Shown here: positions 17,451 through 25,600 of the stretch, in pieces
How positions within the stretch are numbered: position 1 is the first letter of the stretch
Layout of the letters: each line of letters opens with the position of its first letter
Assembly: GCF_003172915.1 (NCBI RefSeq)
Contig: NZ_QGKU01000025.1
Location: 1-64,000, forward strand
Direction: 5' to 3'
Length of the DNA stretch: 64,000 nt
DNA from: Meridianimarinicoccus roseus
Lineage (GTDB): Bacteria; Pseudomonadota; Alphaproteobacteria; Rhodobacterales; Rhodobacteraceae
Notes under the pieces: model-generated
The model's database searches: none
What the model was told of the DNA's origin: nothing
The model's input: only the letters and a program-made list of their open reading frames with translations
Made by a program: the position numbers and the translations under genes

Positions 17451-18413
17451 TTATTGCAACAGCGCCGACAGTCGGGCGCGGGCGTCGTCGTTCAGCCAGC
17501 CCGGCCATACGTCGGAATAAGTGGTCAGAAAGTAGACCGCCGCCTCTTCGTTGCTGGCATTGTTGGCTTCCTTCCACGCCAGAACGTCGCTCATCTGCGC
17601 GTTTGTGAAGGATACGTTGCTCATCAGTTCCGCGATCTCGGGTTCGCGATCGCTGAAATCGTTGGTCACGACGGTCTTGACCGGGCCCACGGGCCAACCA
17701 GACACGCCGGTCGCGGTGCAGTCGGCATCGGCGGCGCAGAGGAACACTTCCTCGTTGTATTCGCCCATATCGACGGCGACCATCTCGTACTTGCCGAGCA
17801 GTGCGGTCGGCGCCCAGTAGTAGCCCAGCCACGGCTCGCGGCTTTCGTAGGCCGACGCGATGGAGGTCGCCAGCGTTTCGCCAGACCCGTGCACGAAAAT
17901 CTCGAACCCGGCATCGACCAGCCCGAAATTGCGCGTCAGGTCTGTGTTGGTGTTCTTGCAAGCCCAGCCGTCCGGGCAATTGTGGAACCGGCCGCCGACG
18001 AGGTCGGGGTTGGCCAGCAGACCGTCGATGGTCGCCAGTTCGGGATGCTCGTCCACAAGGTACTTGGGCAGCCACCAGCCTTCGTTTCCGCCGTCGGAGA
18101 GCACATCGGCGACGGTGGTGATCGTCCCGGCCTCTTCCATCTCGTTATAGGCGGGCGCACCGTTGATCCACAGTTCGGTCACGATATCGGGCTTGCCAGT
18201 CTCGGCCACCGACACGAGCGAGGGCACCGTCGAGGACGGAACTGTCTGCACCGTGCAGCCATAGCCCTGTTCCATCAGGAACTTGGATACGCCGGTCACC
18301 ACGGCGCTGGACGCCCAGTCCATCTCGGTGATGGTAACCTCGCCGCACTCGGCATGGGCGCCAGTGCCCAACGATGCGGCAATCAGCGCAGCCGTTGCTA
18401 TTTTGACTTTCAT
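17451..18413 (-). CDS. Betaine/proline-type substrate-binding protein, copy 2 (ProX-like)
   Basis: 320 aa, first gene of the operon. The signal peptide MKVKIATAALIAASLGTGAHA is followed by ECGEVTITEMDWASSAVV. It shares with copy 1 the cage regions (GWWLPKYLV, WLGYYWAPTA), the CPDGWAC cysteine pair and the C-terminal SDREPEIAELMSNVSFTNAQM stretch. A hairpin downstream would make it the most highly expressed gene of the set. An inverted repeat in the upstream region (18442-18478) is a candidate operator. Confidence 0.87.
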   Translation of the reverse strand: MKVKIATAALIAASLGTGAHAECGEVTITEMDWASSAVVTGVSKFLMEQGYGCTVQTVPSSTVPSLVSVAETGKPDIVTELWINGAPAYNEMEEAGTITTVADVLSDGGNEGWWLPKYLVDEHPELATIDGLLANPDLVGGRFHNCPDGWACKNTNTDLTRNFGLVDAGFEIFVHGSGETLATSIASAYESREPWLGYYWAPTALLGKYEMVAVDMGEYNEEVFLCAADADCTATGVSGWPVGPVKTVVTNDFSDREPEIAELMSNVSFTNAQMSDVLAWKEANNASNEEAAVYFLTTYSDVWPGWLNDDARARLSALLQ

Positions 18414-18441
18414 CTACTTCCCCTGTTTCTACTTTTACGCG

Positions 18442-18478
18442 ATGTCGCTGTCGTAGAGTGCTTGGACCCTAGCGACAT
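18442..18478. promoter_or_regulatory. Inverted repeat upstream of the binding-protein gene
   Basis: ATGTCGCT (18442-18449) and AGCGACAT (18471-18478) form a perfect 8-bp inverted repeat with a 21-bp spacer, 29 bp before the divergent binding-protein start. Candidate operator; regulator unknown. Confidence 0.45.
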
Positions 18479-18592
18479 AATGGTGTCGTTTCCAGACCTC
18501 GCCACCCTTTTCGTCCGTATACGCCCTATGTCACACGTCACAACGCCCCTTGAGGTACGATCATCGCACCGCAATGGACTTGCCCGGAACAA

Positions 18593-18598
18593 TATAAT
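18593..18598 (+). promoter_or_regulatory. Possible -10 element of the valine-degradation operon
   Basis: A perfect TATAAT stands 61 bp before the acyl-CoA dehydrogenase start. No convincing -35 hexamer lies at the usual distance. Confidence 0.35.
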
Positions 18599-18659
18599 AG
18601 CAGTTTTGCACAAAAGCCCGCGAGGGGCCCATCGCGAGGCAGACCATCCGGAGGGAGAC

Positions 18660-19805
18660 ATGGATTTCGCCCTGAGCGCGGAACAGGCCGCTATCCTGGA
18701 GATGGCGCAGTCATTCGGTGCTGACAGGATCGCGCCTTTCGCCCGGACCTGGGAGTCCGAAGGGACGATCCCGCGCGCGCTGTGGCCGGATCTTGCCGCG
18801 CTGGGGTTCGGCGGGCTGTGCGTGCCGGAAGACGCGGGCGGGTCGGGCCTGTCGCGGCTAGAGGCGACGCTTGTCTTCGAGGGGCTGAGCGCCTCCTGTG
18901 CGTCTGTCGCGGCCTTTCTGTCGATCCACAACATGTGCGCGGTGATGCTGGAGCGACATGGCGCGCCCGCGCTGCGCGCCCGTCTGCTGCCCGCCGTTCT
19001 GGCGATGGACTGCGTTCTGTCCTATTGCCTGACCGAGCCGGGAAGCGGGTCGGATGCGGCGGCGCTGCGGACCCGCGCGCGGCGCGACGGCGATGGCTAT
19101 GTGCTGGACGGATCCAAGGCGTTCATCTCGGGGGGCGGCTATTCGGATGCCTATGTCGTGATGGCGCGCACCGGCGGCGACGGGGCCGGGGGCATCTCGG
19201 CTCTGCTGGTCGAGGACGGCACGCCGGGCCTGTCCTTCGGCGGGCTGGAGGACAAGATGGGCTGGCGCGCGCAGCCGACCCGCGCGGTTCAGTTCGACGG
19301 CTGCCGGGTGCCCGGGGACAACCTTCTGGGCAACGAAGGGCGCGGCTTTTCCTACGCGATGGCGGGGCTGGACGGCGGGCGCCTGAACATCGCCGCGTGC
19401 AGCCTTGGCGCCGCGCAGGCCGCGCTGGAGGCAACGCTTGGCTACATGCGCGAACGGCGGGCCTTCGGCCGCCCGATCGACCAGTTCCAGGCGCTTCAGT
19501 TCCGACTTGCCGATTGCGAGATCGAATTGCAGGCGGCGCGGGTGATGTTGCGGCAGGCGGCGTGGAAGCTGGACCAGGCTGCGCCGGACGCGACGCTGCA
19601 CTGCGCCATGGCCAAGACCTTCGTTACCGAGATGGGCAGTCGCGTCGTCGATACCTGCCTGCAGATGCACGGCGGCTACGGGTATCTTGCCGACTACGGG
19701 ATCGAGAAGATCGCGCGCGATCTGCGGGTGCACCGCATCCTCGAGGGCACGAACGAAATCATGCGCCTGATCGTCGCGCGCGGCCTGGTGGGACAGGCGG
19801 CATGA
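18660..19805 (+). CDS. Acyl-CoA dehydrogenase, probably isobutyryl-CoA dehydrogenase
   Basis: 381 aa flavoprotein that would oxidise isobutyryl-CoA to methacrylyl-CoA in valine breakdown. It shows the family motifs YCLTEPGSGSDAAAL (FAD/substrate), the LGYMRERRAFGRPIDQFQALQF region, MHGGYGYLADYGIEK, and ILEGTNEIMRLIVAR with the likely catalytic Glu. Start ATG 18660 follows GGAGGGAG; the frame is open further upstream only as the antisense of the transporter operon. Substrate assignment rests on the two downstream genes, which encode the later steps of valine catabolism. Its stop overlaps the next start by 4 bp. Confidence 0.88.
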   Translation: MDFALSAEQAAILEMAQSFGADRIAPFARTWESEGTIPRALWPDLAALGFGGLCVPEDAGGSGLSRLEATLVFEGLSASCASVAAFLSIHNMCAVMLERHGAPALRARLLPAVLAMDCVLSYCLTEPGSGSDAAALRTRARRDGDGYVLDGSKAFISGGGYSDAYVVMARTGGDGAGGISALLVEDGTPGLSFGGLEDKMGWRAQPTRAVQFDGCRVPGDNLLGNEGRGFSYAMAGLDGGRLNIAACSLGAAQAALEATLGYMRERRAFGRPIDQFQALQFRLADCEIELQAARVMLRQAAWKLDQAAPDATLHCAMAKTFVTEMGSRVVDTCLQMHGGYGYLADYGIEKIARDLRVHRILEGTNEIMRLIVARGLVGQAA

Positions 19806-20872
19806 CGGGCGCGCTGGGATCTTCCGGGGCAAAGATCCGGATCGAGGGGCGGGCCGGGCGCATCACGCTGGACCGGCCTGCCGCGCTGAATGCGCTGACC
19901 CATGACATGGTCACCGACATCGATGCCGCCCTGCGGGACTGGGCCGGGGATCACCGCGTTGCGCTCGTGCTGATCGACGCTGCGGGCGAGAAGGCGTTCT
20001 GCGCGGGCGGTGACATCGCCGATCTGCACGCCACCGGCATGGCGGGCGATTTCGCCTACGGCCGCCGTTTCTGGCGCGACGAGTACCGGCTGAACGCGCT
20101 GCTGGCGGGATATGGCAAGCCGGTCGTCAGCCTGCTGCAGGGCTACACCATGGGTGGCGGTGTCGGGGTCGGCTGCCACGGGTCGGATCGCGTTGTGTGC
20201 GAGGACAGCCGCATCGCAATGCCTGAGGTCGGCATCGGGCTGGTACCGGACGTGGGCGGCTCGCTGCTGCTGGCGCGCGCGCCGGGGCGGCTGGGCACAT
20301 ATCTCGGCCTGACGGCGGCCCGGATGGGGCCGGGCGATGCGATCCTCGTGGGGTTCGCGGACCATTTCGTGCCGCGCGCGGACTGGCCTGCGCTCGCCGC
20401 CGCGCTGTGCGAGACGGGCGATGCCGCGCTTGTCCGCGGGGCCGCTCGCCCGGCGCCGGACGCCGCGCTGGCACCGCAGCGGGACGCGATTGACGCCTGT
20501 TTCACCGCGCCCGAGCTTGAGGGCATCGTTGCCTCGCTGCGGATGCGGGATGATGACTGGGCGCGCGCCACGCTGGACGCGATGGGCCGTATGAGTCCGC
20601 TGGCGATGGCCTGCGCGGTTGAGCTGCTGGCGCGGCTGCGGGCCGATCCCTCGGCCGACATGGCCGAGGCGTTGGCGCTGGAATATCGTTTCACCAGCCG
20701 CGCGATGGAGCAGGGCGATTTCCTGGAAGGCGTGCGCGCGGCGGTGATAGACAAGGATCGGGCGCCGCGCTGGCGCCATGCCGCGCCGGACGGCGTTCCG
20801 GCGGCAGAGGTCGCGGCGATGCTGGCGGCGCTGGGGGAGAATGCATTGATACTGGATGGGGAACCGGCATGA
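19802..20872 (+). CDS. 3-hydroxyisobutyryl-CoA hydrolase (enoyl-CoA hydratase/isomerase family)
   Basis: 356 aa. Hydrolyses 3-hydroxyisobutyryl-CoA to free 3-hydroxyisobutyrate, removing CoA before the mmsB step. The crotonase fold shows LDRPAALNALTHDMV, KAFCAGGDIADLH (oxyanion hole) and YTMGGGVGVGCHG. The MPEVGIGLVPDVGGS motif and the length of about 350 aa distinguish the hydrolase from ordinary enoyl-CoA hydratases (about 260 aa). ATG overlaps the upstream stop, and the 3' end overlaps mmsB by 4 bp. The hydratase that makes its substrate is not in the window. Confidence 0.88.
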   Translation: MTGALGSSGAKIRIEGRAGRITLDRPAALNALTHDMVTDIDAALRDWAGDHRVALVLIDAAGEKAFCAGGDIADLHATGMAGDFAYGRRFWRDEYRLNALLAGYGKPVVSLLQGYTMGGGVGVGCHGSDRVVCEDSRIAMPEVGIGLVPDVGGSLLLARAPGRLGTYLGLTAARMGPGDAILVGFADHFVPRADWPALAAALCETGDAALVRGAARPAPDAALAPQRDAIDACFTAPELEGIVASLRMRDDDWARATLDAMGRMSPLAMACAVELLARLRADPSADMAEALALEYRFTSRAMEQGDFLEGVRAAVIDKDRAPRWRHAAPDGVPAAEVAAMLAALGENALILDGEPA

Positions 20873-21753
20873 AGATCGGCTTCGTGGGTCTTGGCAACAT
20901 GGGCGGGCCGATGGCCGCCAACCTGGTCGCGGCGGGACACGCGGTAGCCGGGTACGACCCGGTCTCGGTGCTGCCGGAAGGGGTGCGCCCCTGCGCCGAT
21001 GCGGCGCAAGCGGCGGCGGGGGCGGAGGTGGTGATCACGATGCTGCCGTCCGGAGACGTCCTGCGCGGGGTCGCGGCGCAGCTCGTTCCGGCGATGGCGC
21101 CCGGCGCAGTGCTTCTGGACTGTTCCACCGTGGACGTGGACAGCGCCCGCGCGGTGGCCGACCTTGCCGCCGCGGCGGGGCTGCGCGCGCTCGATGCGCC
21201 GGTGTCGGGCGGCGTGGGCGGTGCTGCAGCCGGTACGCTGACCTTCATGGTGGGCGGCCCCTCCGATGCCGTCGAGACGGCACGCCCGCTGTTCGACGTG
21301 ATGGGCGCGCGCATGGTGCATTGTGGCCCGGCGGGCAACGGGCAAGCGGCGAAGATCTGCAACAACATGATCCTCGGCGCAACGATGGCGGTCACCTGCG
21401 AGGCGTTCGCGCTGGCCGACCGTCTGGGTCTCGAGCGGCAGGCGATGTTCGATGTGGTGTCCACCTCGTCGGGAAATTCATGGTCGATCTCGACCTATTG
21501 CCCGGCGCCGGGGGTCGGGCCGGTCTCGCCCGCCGACAACGATTATCGCCCCGGTTTCGCGGCGGAGCTGATGCTGAAGGACCTGCGCTTGTCGCAACAG
21601 GCGGCGGTTCAGGTCGATGCCGATACCCCACTGGGGGCCTGCGCGACCACCCTTTACGAAAACTTCGTTGAAGGGCCGGGCGAGGACGGGCGCGGGCGCG
21701 ACTTCTCGGCGCTGCTGGCGCGGTTCGAGTCTCACGGGCGGCGAGCGCAATGA
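20869..21753 (+). CDS. mmsB: 3-hydroxyisobutyrate dehydrogenase MmsB
   Basis: 294 aa NAD-dependent enzyme converting 3-hydroxyisobutyrate to methylmalonate semialdehyde. The N-terminal nucleotide fold begins GFVGLGNMGGPMAANL. The substrate motif DAPVSGGVGGAAAGTLTFMVGG is intact, and the catalytic Lys is Lys162 in GNGQAAKICNNM. It is the third gene of the valine operon and overlaps both neighbours. Methylmalonate-semialdehyde dehydrogenase (mmsA), which would complete the pathway, is not in this window. Confidence 0.92.
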   Translation: MKIGFVGLGNMGGPMAANLVAAGHAVAGYDPVSVLPEGVRPCADAAQAAAGAEVVITMLPSGDVLRGVAAQLVPAMAPGAVLLDCSTVDVDSARAVADLAAAAGLRALDAPVSGGVGGAAAGTLTFMVGGPSDAVETARPLFDVMGARMVHCGPAGNGQAAKICNNMILGATMAVTCEAFALADRLGLERQAMFDVVSTSSGNSWSISTYCPAPGVGPVSPADNDYRPGFAAELMLKDLRLSQQAAVQVDADTPLGACATTLYENFVEGPGEDGRGRDFSALLARFESHGRRAQ

Positions 21754-22658
21754 CCTCGCTGCATGATCGTGGGGCGCTTGCCGACATGCCGCTGGAGGCG
21801 GAGTTGCTGGTCGCCTGCGACACCGAACTGGGCGAGGGTGTGCAATGGCACCCGCGCCACCGCCGCGTCTTCTGGACCGACATCAAGGCCAGCGTGCTGT
21901 GGTCCTGCGATGAGCACGGCGGGCGGGTGCGGCGGCTGGACCTCGAGGCGCCGCTGTGCTCGTTTGCGTTCTGCGATGACGGGAGGATGCTCGCGGCCTT
22001 CGCCGATGGGCTGGCCTGGGTCGACCCGCTTACCGGGCGGCGGAGGCTTTTCGAACCTTACCAGCCGGACCGGCCGGGCACCCGCATGAACGACGGCGCG
22101 CTGGACCGGCAGGGCCGGTTTGTCGTCGGCGGCATCGACGAGGCGGATCGTCAGCCGGTCACGCCGGTCTGGTCCGTCGATCGCGGTCGTGTGCGCGAGA
22201 TATTGCACAACGTCGTGATAGCCAATTCCACGGCGTTCTCGCCCGATGGCACCGTGATGTATTTCGCCGACACGCCCGAGGGGGTGATCCGCGCCTACGC
22301 CTACAACCCGGCCACCGGTACGCCGTCGCAGCGGCGCGACTTCGCTGTGCTTGCGCCCGATGAGGGGAAACCGGACGGGTCCACCGTGGATGCGCAGGGT
22401 GCGCTATGGAACGCGCGGTTCGGCGGCGGTTCGGTCGCGCGCTATCTGCCTGACGGCACGCCTGACCTTGTCGTGCGCGTGCCGGCACCGAACGTGACCT
22501 GCTGCGCCCTTGGCGGCAGAACCATGCGGCGCCTGTTCATAACAACGGCGCGGATCGAGATGACCGAGGACGCGCTTGCAGCGGCGCCGCATGCAGGCGG
22601 GCTGTTCGTGGTGGACGTGCCGGTGCGCGGCCTCGTACCGGGCACCTACCGGCGCTGA
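21750..22658 (+). CDS. SMP-30/gluconolactonase/LRE-family protein
   Basis: 302 aa six-bladed beta-propeller lactonase. Probable metal ligands are Glu in LGEGVQWHP, Asn in GTRMNDGALDRQGR, Asn in VIANSTAFSPDG and Asp in PDGSTVDAQG. Family members open sugar-acid lactones to the free acids. It overlaps mmsB by 4 bp, so it is co-transcribed with valine degradation, although no valine step needs a lactonase. It could belong functionally with the sugar-acid dehydratase at 28954. Substrate unknown. Confidence 0.85.
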   Translation: MTSLHDRGALADMPLEAELLVACDTELGEGVQWHPRHRRVFWTDIKASVLWSCDEHGGRVRRLDLEAPLCSFAFCDDGRMLAAFADGLAWVDPLTGRRRLFEPYQPDRPGTRMNDGALDRQGRFVVGGIDEADRQPVTPVWSVDRGRVREILHNVVIANSTAFSPDGTVMYFADTPEGVIRAYAYNPATGTPSQRRDFAVLAPDEGKPDGSTVDAQGALWNARFGGGSVARYLPDGTPDLVVRVPAPNVTCCALGGRTMRRLFITTARIEMTEDALAAAPHAGGLFVVDVPVRGLVPGTYRR

Positions 22659-22808
22659 GCGCGGGCGCGGCGGGCGGGCTGCCGACCGCAAGACGGGAGA
22701 CACGGTTAACGCGCTGTCAACCAAGGGCGTGCGAAGCATGGCGGGTGCGGGCGGCGCTTGCAGTCCGCGCATTGCACTCTTGCCGCTGTTCCAGAAAGGA
22801 CACCGTTT

Positions 22809-23645
22809 ATGCACCGGTTCCGCCGCCTGTTCCGCCCACGCCGCCCGCGCCGACCCGTAATGCCTAGCACGGCGCTGTCCTTTGCGCTGGCCGCGGGCCT
22901 TGCGCTGTCCGCCGTTTGCCCGCCCGGCGCGGTGCGCGCGGGCACGCTGACCGTGATCGGCGATGTGAATGCAGGGTCCGCCGACAACCTGACGCTTTAT
23001 GGCAATGTCCTTGGATCCGGGCGCGAGGTGCTGTTCGCGCGCGGCTTCGCGCAGCTTGGTGGCGTGGTCAGCCATTTCCGGTCTGTCGGGGCGACGGCGC
23101 AGGACTGGGCCGGGCCGCTTACCGGCGCTGTGCTGGCGGGCGTGGACCTGCTGGTGCTGACGACGAGCTACAACACCTCTTTCGATTTCACCGCGCCTGA
23201 GCTTGCAGCCGTCGGTGCTTACGGGCTTGCGGGCGGGTCCGTCCTGCTGGTGGCGGAAGGCAACGCTCCGGCTGCGCTGGACGGCTACAACGCCGTGCTG
23301 GCCGGGATCGGCGGCTACATCCGCTTTACCGGGCAGCGCTTCGCGCAAACCGAAACTCTGACAGACCTGCCCGAAACCGACCTGACCAGCGGAATGACCG
23401 GCTTCCGCGTGTCCCCCTACAGCACGCTGTCGGGCGGCACTTCGGCGGTGACGGCGTCCAATGGCTCGGTCATTGCCTTCGAGGTGTTCGGCGCGCCGCC
23501 GCCCGCGCCGGTGTCGCTGCCGCCCGCGCTGCCGATGCTGGCCGGCGGGATCGGCGTGCTGCTGGTGCTCGGGTGCGTGCGGGCGCGTGCCGGCGGGCCG
23601 GGGCGCCCCACAAAAGCGATTGGTGACGGCGCGCCGATAATCTAG
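22809..23645 (+). CDS. Exported protein with VPLPA-like C-terminal sorting signal
   Basis: 278 aa, function unknown. A very basic N-terminus (RFRRLFRPRRPRRP) precedes a signal peptide with AVRAG cleavage; ATG 22860 is an alternative start. The mature part (TLTVIGDVNAGSADNLTLYGN...) has a Rossmann-like feel (DLLVLTTSYN, GGSVLLVAEGN) and may be a DUF4350/ThuA-like fold. The C-terminus VSLPPALPMLAGGIGVLLVLGCVRAR resembles the VPLPA motif, helix and basic tail recognised by exosortases, though with SLPPALP rather than VPLPA. AAAGGA precedes the start by ten bases. Confidence 0.65.
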   Translation: MHRFRRLFRPRRPRRPVMPSTALSFALAAGLALSAVCPPGAVRAGTLTVIGDVNAGSADNLTLYGNVLGSGREVLFARGFAQLGGVVSHFRSVGATAQDWAGPLTGAVLAGVDLLVLTTSYNTSFDFTAPELAAVGAYGLAGGSVLLVAEGNAPAALDGYNAVLAGIGGYIRFTGQRFAQTETLTDLPETDLTSGMTGFRVSPYSTLSGGTSAVTASNGSVIAFEVFGAPPPAPVSLPPALPMLAGGIGVLLVLGCVRARAGGPGRPTKAIGDGAPII

Positions 23646-23654
23646 TCTGGGCGT

Positions 23655-24938
23655 ATGATGCGCCGCCCACCGTTTCCGCCCCGCCGCCCGCCCCGTTCCG
23701 GTTTCCCGGGTGGAACCGACGCGGAATTCGGGGCACGGGAAGGGGTCGGCGACGCCGCTGAGAGCGATTTCGGTGCCGCCATCGATACGGGGGCCGGGCG
23801 CAGTGACGATGCGCCCCGGGACCGCTCGCCCTCTTTGGACGATGCCGGAGGGACGGACTGGCGCGGGCCCTACGATCCGGATCCGGACGCGGCCGAAGAC
23901 GATCTGTGGTTCATGCCTGCTCCGCCTGACGACGACGCGGCCCCTGGGGACATGCCGTGGCTGGCCGGGCCTGCGCGGGGTACAGGGGCCGAGCTTCCGC
24001 AGGCGGACGACTGGGCGCGGGCCGAGGCGGGCTGTGCCGCGGCGCTGGCCCGCACTGCACTTGCGGTCGGCGCGCTCGACGACCGGCTGCGCTGCGGGCC
24101 GGCCGGTTTGCGGCGGCGACTGATCTGCGCCGAGGTGGCCGATCTCGGCTGGCACCTTGGTGACCGGGTGACGGTGGACCGGCTGGCGCTATACCTCGTG
24201 CTGCGACTGGCCGCGCTTGGCGAGGACGCTCAGTCGCTCGCACGCGCGGCCTGGGCGCAGAGGAGGCTGGACCATGCCGGGCTCCCGGACCTGTCGGACC
24301 CCGCCGCGCTGAGCGCCTTTCTGGGCCGGGAGGCGGTCGCGGGCCTGCCCGGTGCCGAGTTGATCACCCGCCCCATGGGAACGGAATTCGATGCGCTGGT
24401 GCACGACTGGGCACGCGAGGTCGAGACCCTGTCCGGCAGGCATCCGTTCGTGGTGGCTGCCGCCGCCTGGCAGGGCTGGCGCGCGCGGGGTCTGTCGGGC
24501 GATCTTGCTGAAGTGGAGGGCGGCGTTCTGGCCGCCAAGATCGCGGCGCAGGCGCTGCGAACCGGCGGAATGGGCTTCGTGCCGCTCTCGCTGGGTGGGG
24601 GCGATGCGCTGCGGGCTTCCGGCGATGCGTCCGCCCGGCTTGGCGCCTGGCTGCGCGGCATAGAACAGGCGGCGCTGCGCGGTCTGATGGAATGCGACCG
24701 GCTGGCGGCATGGCTGGTGCTGGCCGAACAGCGTATCGCGCCGCTTTCAGGGCGCACGCCGTCGCGGCTGGTCGCGGCGCTGCTGGACTGGCCGCTGGCC
24801 TCGGCTCCGATGCTGGAGGCGCAGACCGGCGCGTCGCGGGCCGCCGTTCAGCGCAACATGTTGCGGTTCGAGGATCTCGGGCTGGTGCGCGAGGTCACCG
24901 GGCAGGCCCGGTTCCGGTTCTGGCGCGCGGCTGTGTGA
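23655..24938 (+). CDS. DUF1612-like / RHE_PE00001-type protein with C-terminal winged helix
   Basis: 427 aa. The first ~110 residues are low-complexity (Pro, Asp, Gly, Arg) and probably disordered. From about residue 130 (ALARTALAVGALDDRLRCG) the sequence resembles the helical family often carried on rhizobial plasmids as RHE_PE00001 proteins. The last 60 residues (LDWPLASAPMLEAQTGASRAAVQRNMLRFEDLGLVREVTG) form a clear winged helix-turn-helix. The family function is not established; a DNA-binding role is inferred. It begins 9 bp after the preceding gene. The identification is from remembered pattern, with moderate certainty. Confidence 0.6.
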   Translation: MMRRPPFPPRRPPRSGFPGGTDAEFGAREGVGDAAESDFGAAIDTGAGRSDDAPRDRSPSLDDAGGTDWRGPYDPDPDAAEDDLWFMPAPPDDDAAPGDMPWLAGPARGTGAELPQADDWARAEAGCAAALARTALAVGALDDRLRCGPAGLRRRLICAEVADLGWHLGDRVTVDRLALYLVLRLAALGEDAQSLARAAWAQRRLDHAGLPDLSDPAALSAFLGREAVAGLPGAELITRPMGTEFDALVHDWAREVETLSGRHPFVVAAAAWQGWRARGLSGDLAEVEGGVLAAKIAAQALRTGGMGFVPLSLGGGDALRASGDASARLGAWLRGIEQAALRGLMECDRLAAWLVLAEQRIAPLSGRTPSRLVAALLDWPLASAPMLEAQTGASRAAVQRNMLRFEDLGLVREVTGQARFRFWRAAV

Positions 24939-24992
24939 CGGCCTCCGTAGGCGGTCGTGGCGCGCGCAAACAAGCGGCGCTTGACATAGGCG

Positions 24993-25017
24993 ACTCTTTC
25001 ACTCAGGAATAAAGAGT
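24993..25017. promoter_or_regulatory. Inverted repeat upstream of the hemP operon
   Basis: ACTCTTT (24993-24999) and AAAGAGT (25011-25017) form a 7-bp inverted repeat with an 11-bp spacer. TTGACA at 24981-24986 could be the -35 hexamer, which would put the repeat over the promoter. hemP genes are usually iron-regulated in alphaproteobacteria, so this is a candidate iron-responsive operator. Confidence 0.5.
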
Positions 25018-25085
25018 GCCCCAGCCACCGAAGGGAAGCCCGGGACCGGACAGAACCCCGACCCTGATCGAAGGACCCCACCGGC

Positions 25086-25400
25086 ATGACCCAGATTCCT
25101 GACCGCCCGACGCCCGCGCGCATCGCGCGCCCCCGGCTTGCTTCGCGTTTATCCCCAAAGGCGGCGGCGACACTGCCGCGACCCGTTCCGCCCGTGACGG
25201 TGGCCGCCTGCGGGGCGCGAGGCACCGGACCTTCACCGGTCTCGTTGGCTCAGCCGCCGTCCGGGCGGTCCGAACCCGGCCCCGGATCGGCCGTATCGGG
25301 TGCCGCGCAGGCGCTTGCGCTTCTGGAAGAGGCGATGCTGCGCCCAGCCGCTCCGCCCAGTCTCGAGGCGCTGCTAGACTGGGTCGAGGCGCGGCGATGA
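25086..25400 (+). CDS. Small hypothetical protein upstream of hemP
   Basis: 104 aa, not recognised. The first 75 residues are Pro/Arg/Ala-rich; the C-terminus (AAQALALLEEAMLRPAAPPSLEALLDWVEARR) looks like a compact helical pair. Its stop overlaps the hemP ATG by 4 bp and it sits directly behind the promoter-like region, both of which support a real gene. Confidence 0.5.
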   Translation: MTQIPDRPTPARIARPRLASRLSPKAAATLPRPVPPVTVAACGARGTGPSPVSLAQPPSGRSEPGPGSAVSGAAQALALLEEAMLRPAAPPSLEALLDWVEARR

Positions 25401-25600
25401 CGGTCGCATTCCGCCCCGCCGGAGCGCCCTCGATCGCCGCCGCGCCGTCGCGACCGGACGGGAGAGAGGCCCCAGAATCCACGCCGCTGCACGATGCGCG
25501 CAGGCTGACAGGCCCGGATCGGACCGCGCGGATCGTGCTGGACGGCCAAGTCTACACCCTGCGCATCACCCGCGCGGGCAAACTGATCCTGACGAAATGA
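25397..25600 (+). CDS. hemP: Hemin uptake protein HemP
   Basis: 67 aa. The C-terminal 35 residues carry the HemP/HmuP signature ending VYTLRITRAGKLILTK. HemP proteins are small factors needed for or coupled to haem uptake; in some proteobacteria they activate the haem-receptor gene. The N-terminal half is a variable Pro/Ala linker. Sandwiched between two unrecognised genes with ATGA overlaps on both sides. No haem receptor or haem ABC transporter is visible in the window. Confidence 0.85.
   Translation: MTVAFRPAGAPSIAAAPSRPDGREAPESTPLHDARRLTGPDRTARIVLDGQVYTLRITRAGKLILTK

Noticed and set aside
17454-18659. Upstream extension of the acyl-CoA dehydrogenase frame
   Set aside because: The frame stays open as the antisense of the binding-protein gene; ATG 18660 with GGAGGGAG is the credible start.
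21548-21560. Fourth parS-like site
   Set aside because: GGTTTCGCGGCG matches only the left arm; the right arm is missing.
20869-21753. Alternative call of tartronate semialdehyde reductase for the mmsB gene
   Set aside because: The two enzymes share the fold, but coupling to isobutyryl-CoA dehydrogenase and hydroxyisobutyryl-CoA hydrolase genes favours 3-hydroxyisobutyrate dehydrogenase.
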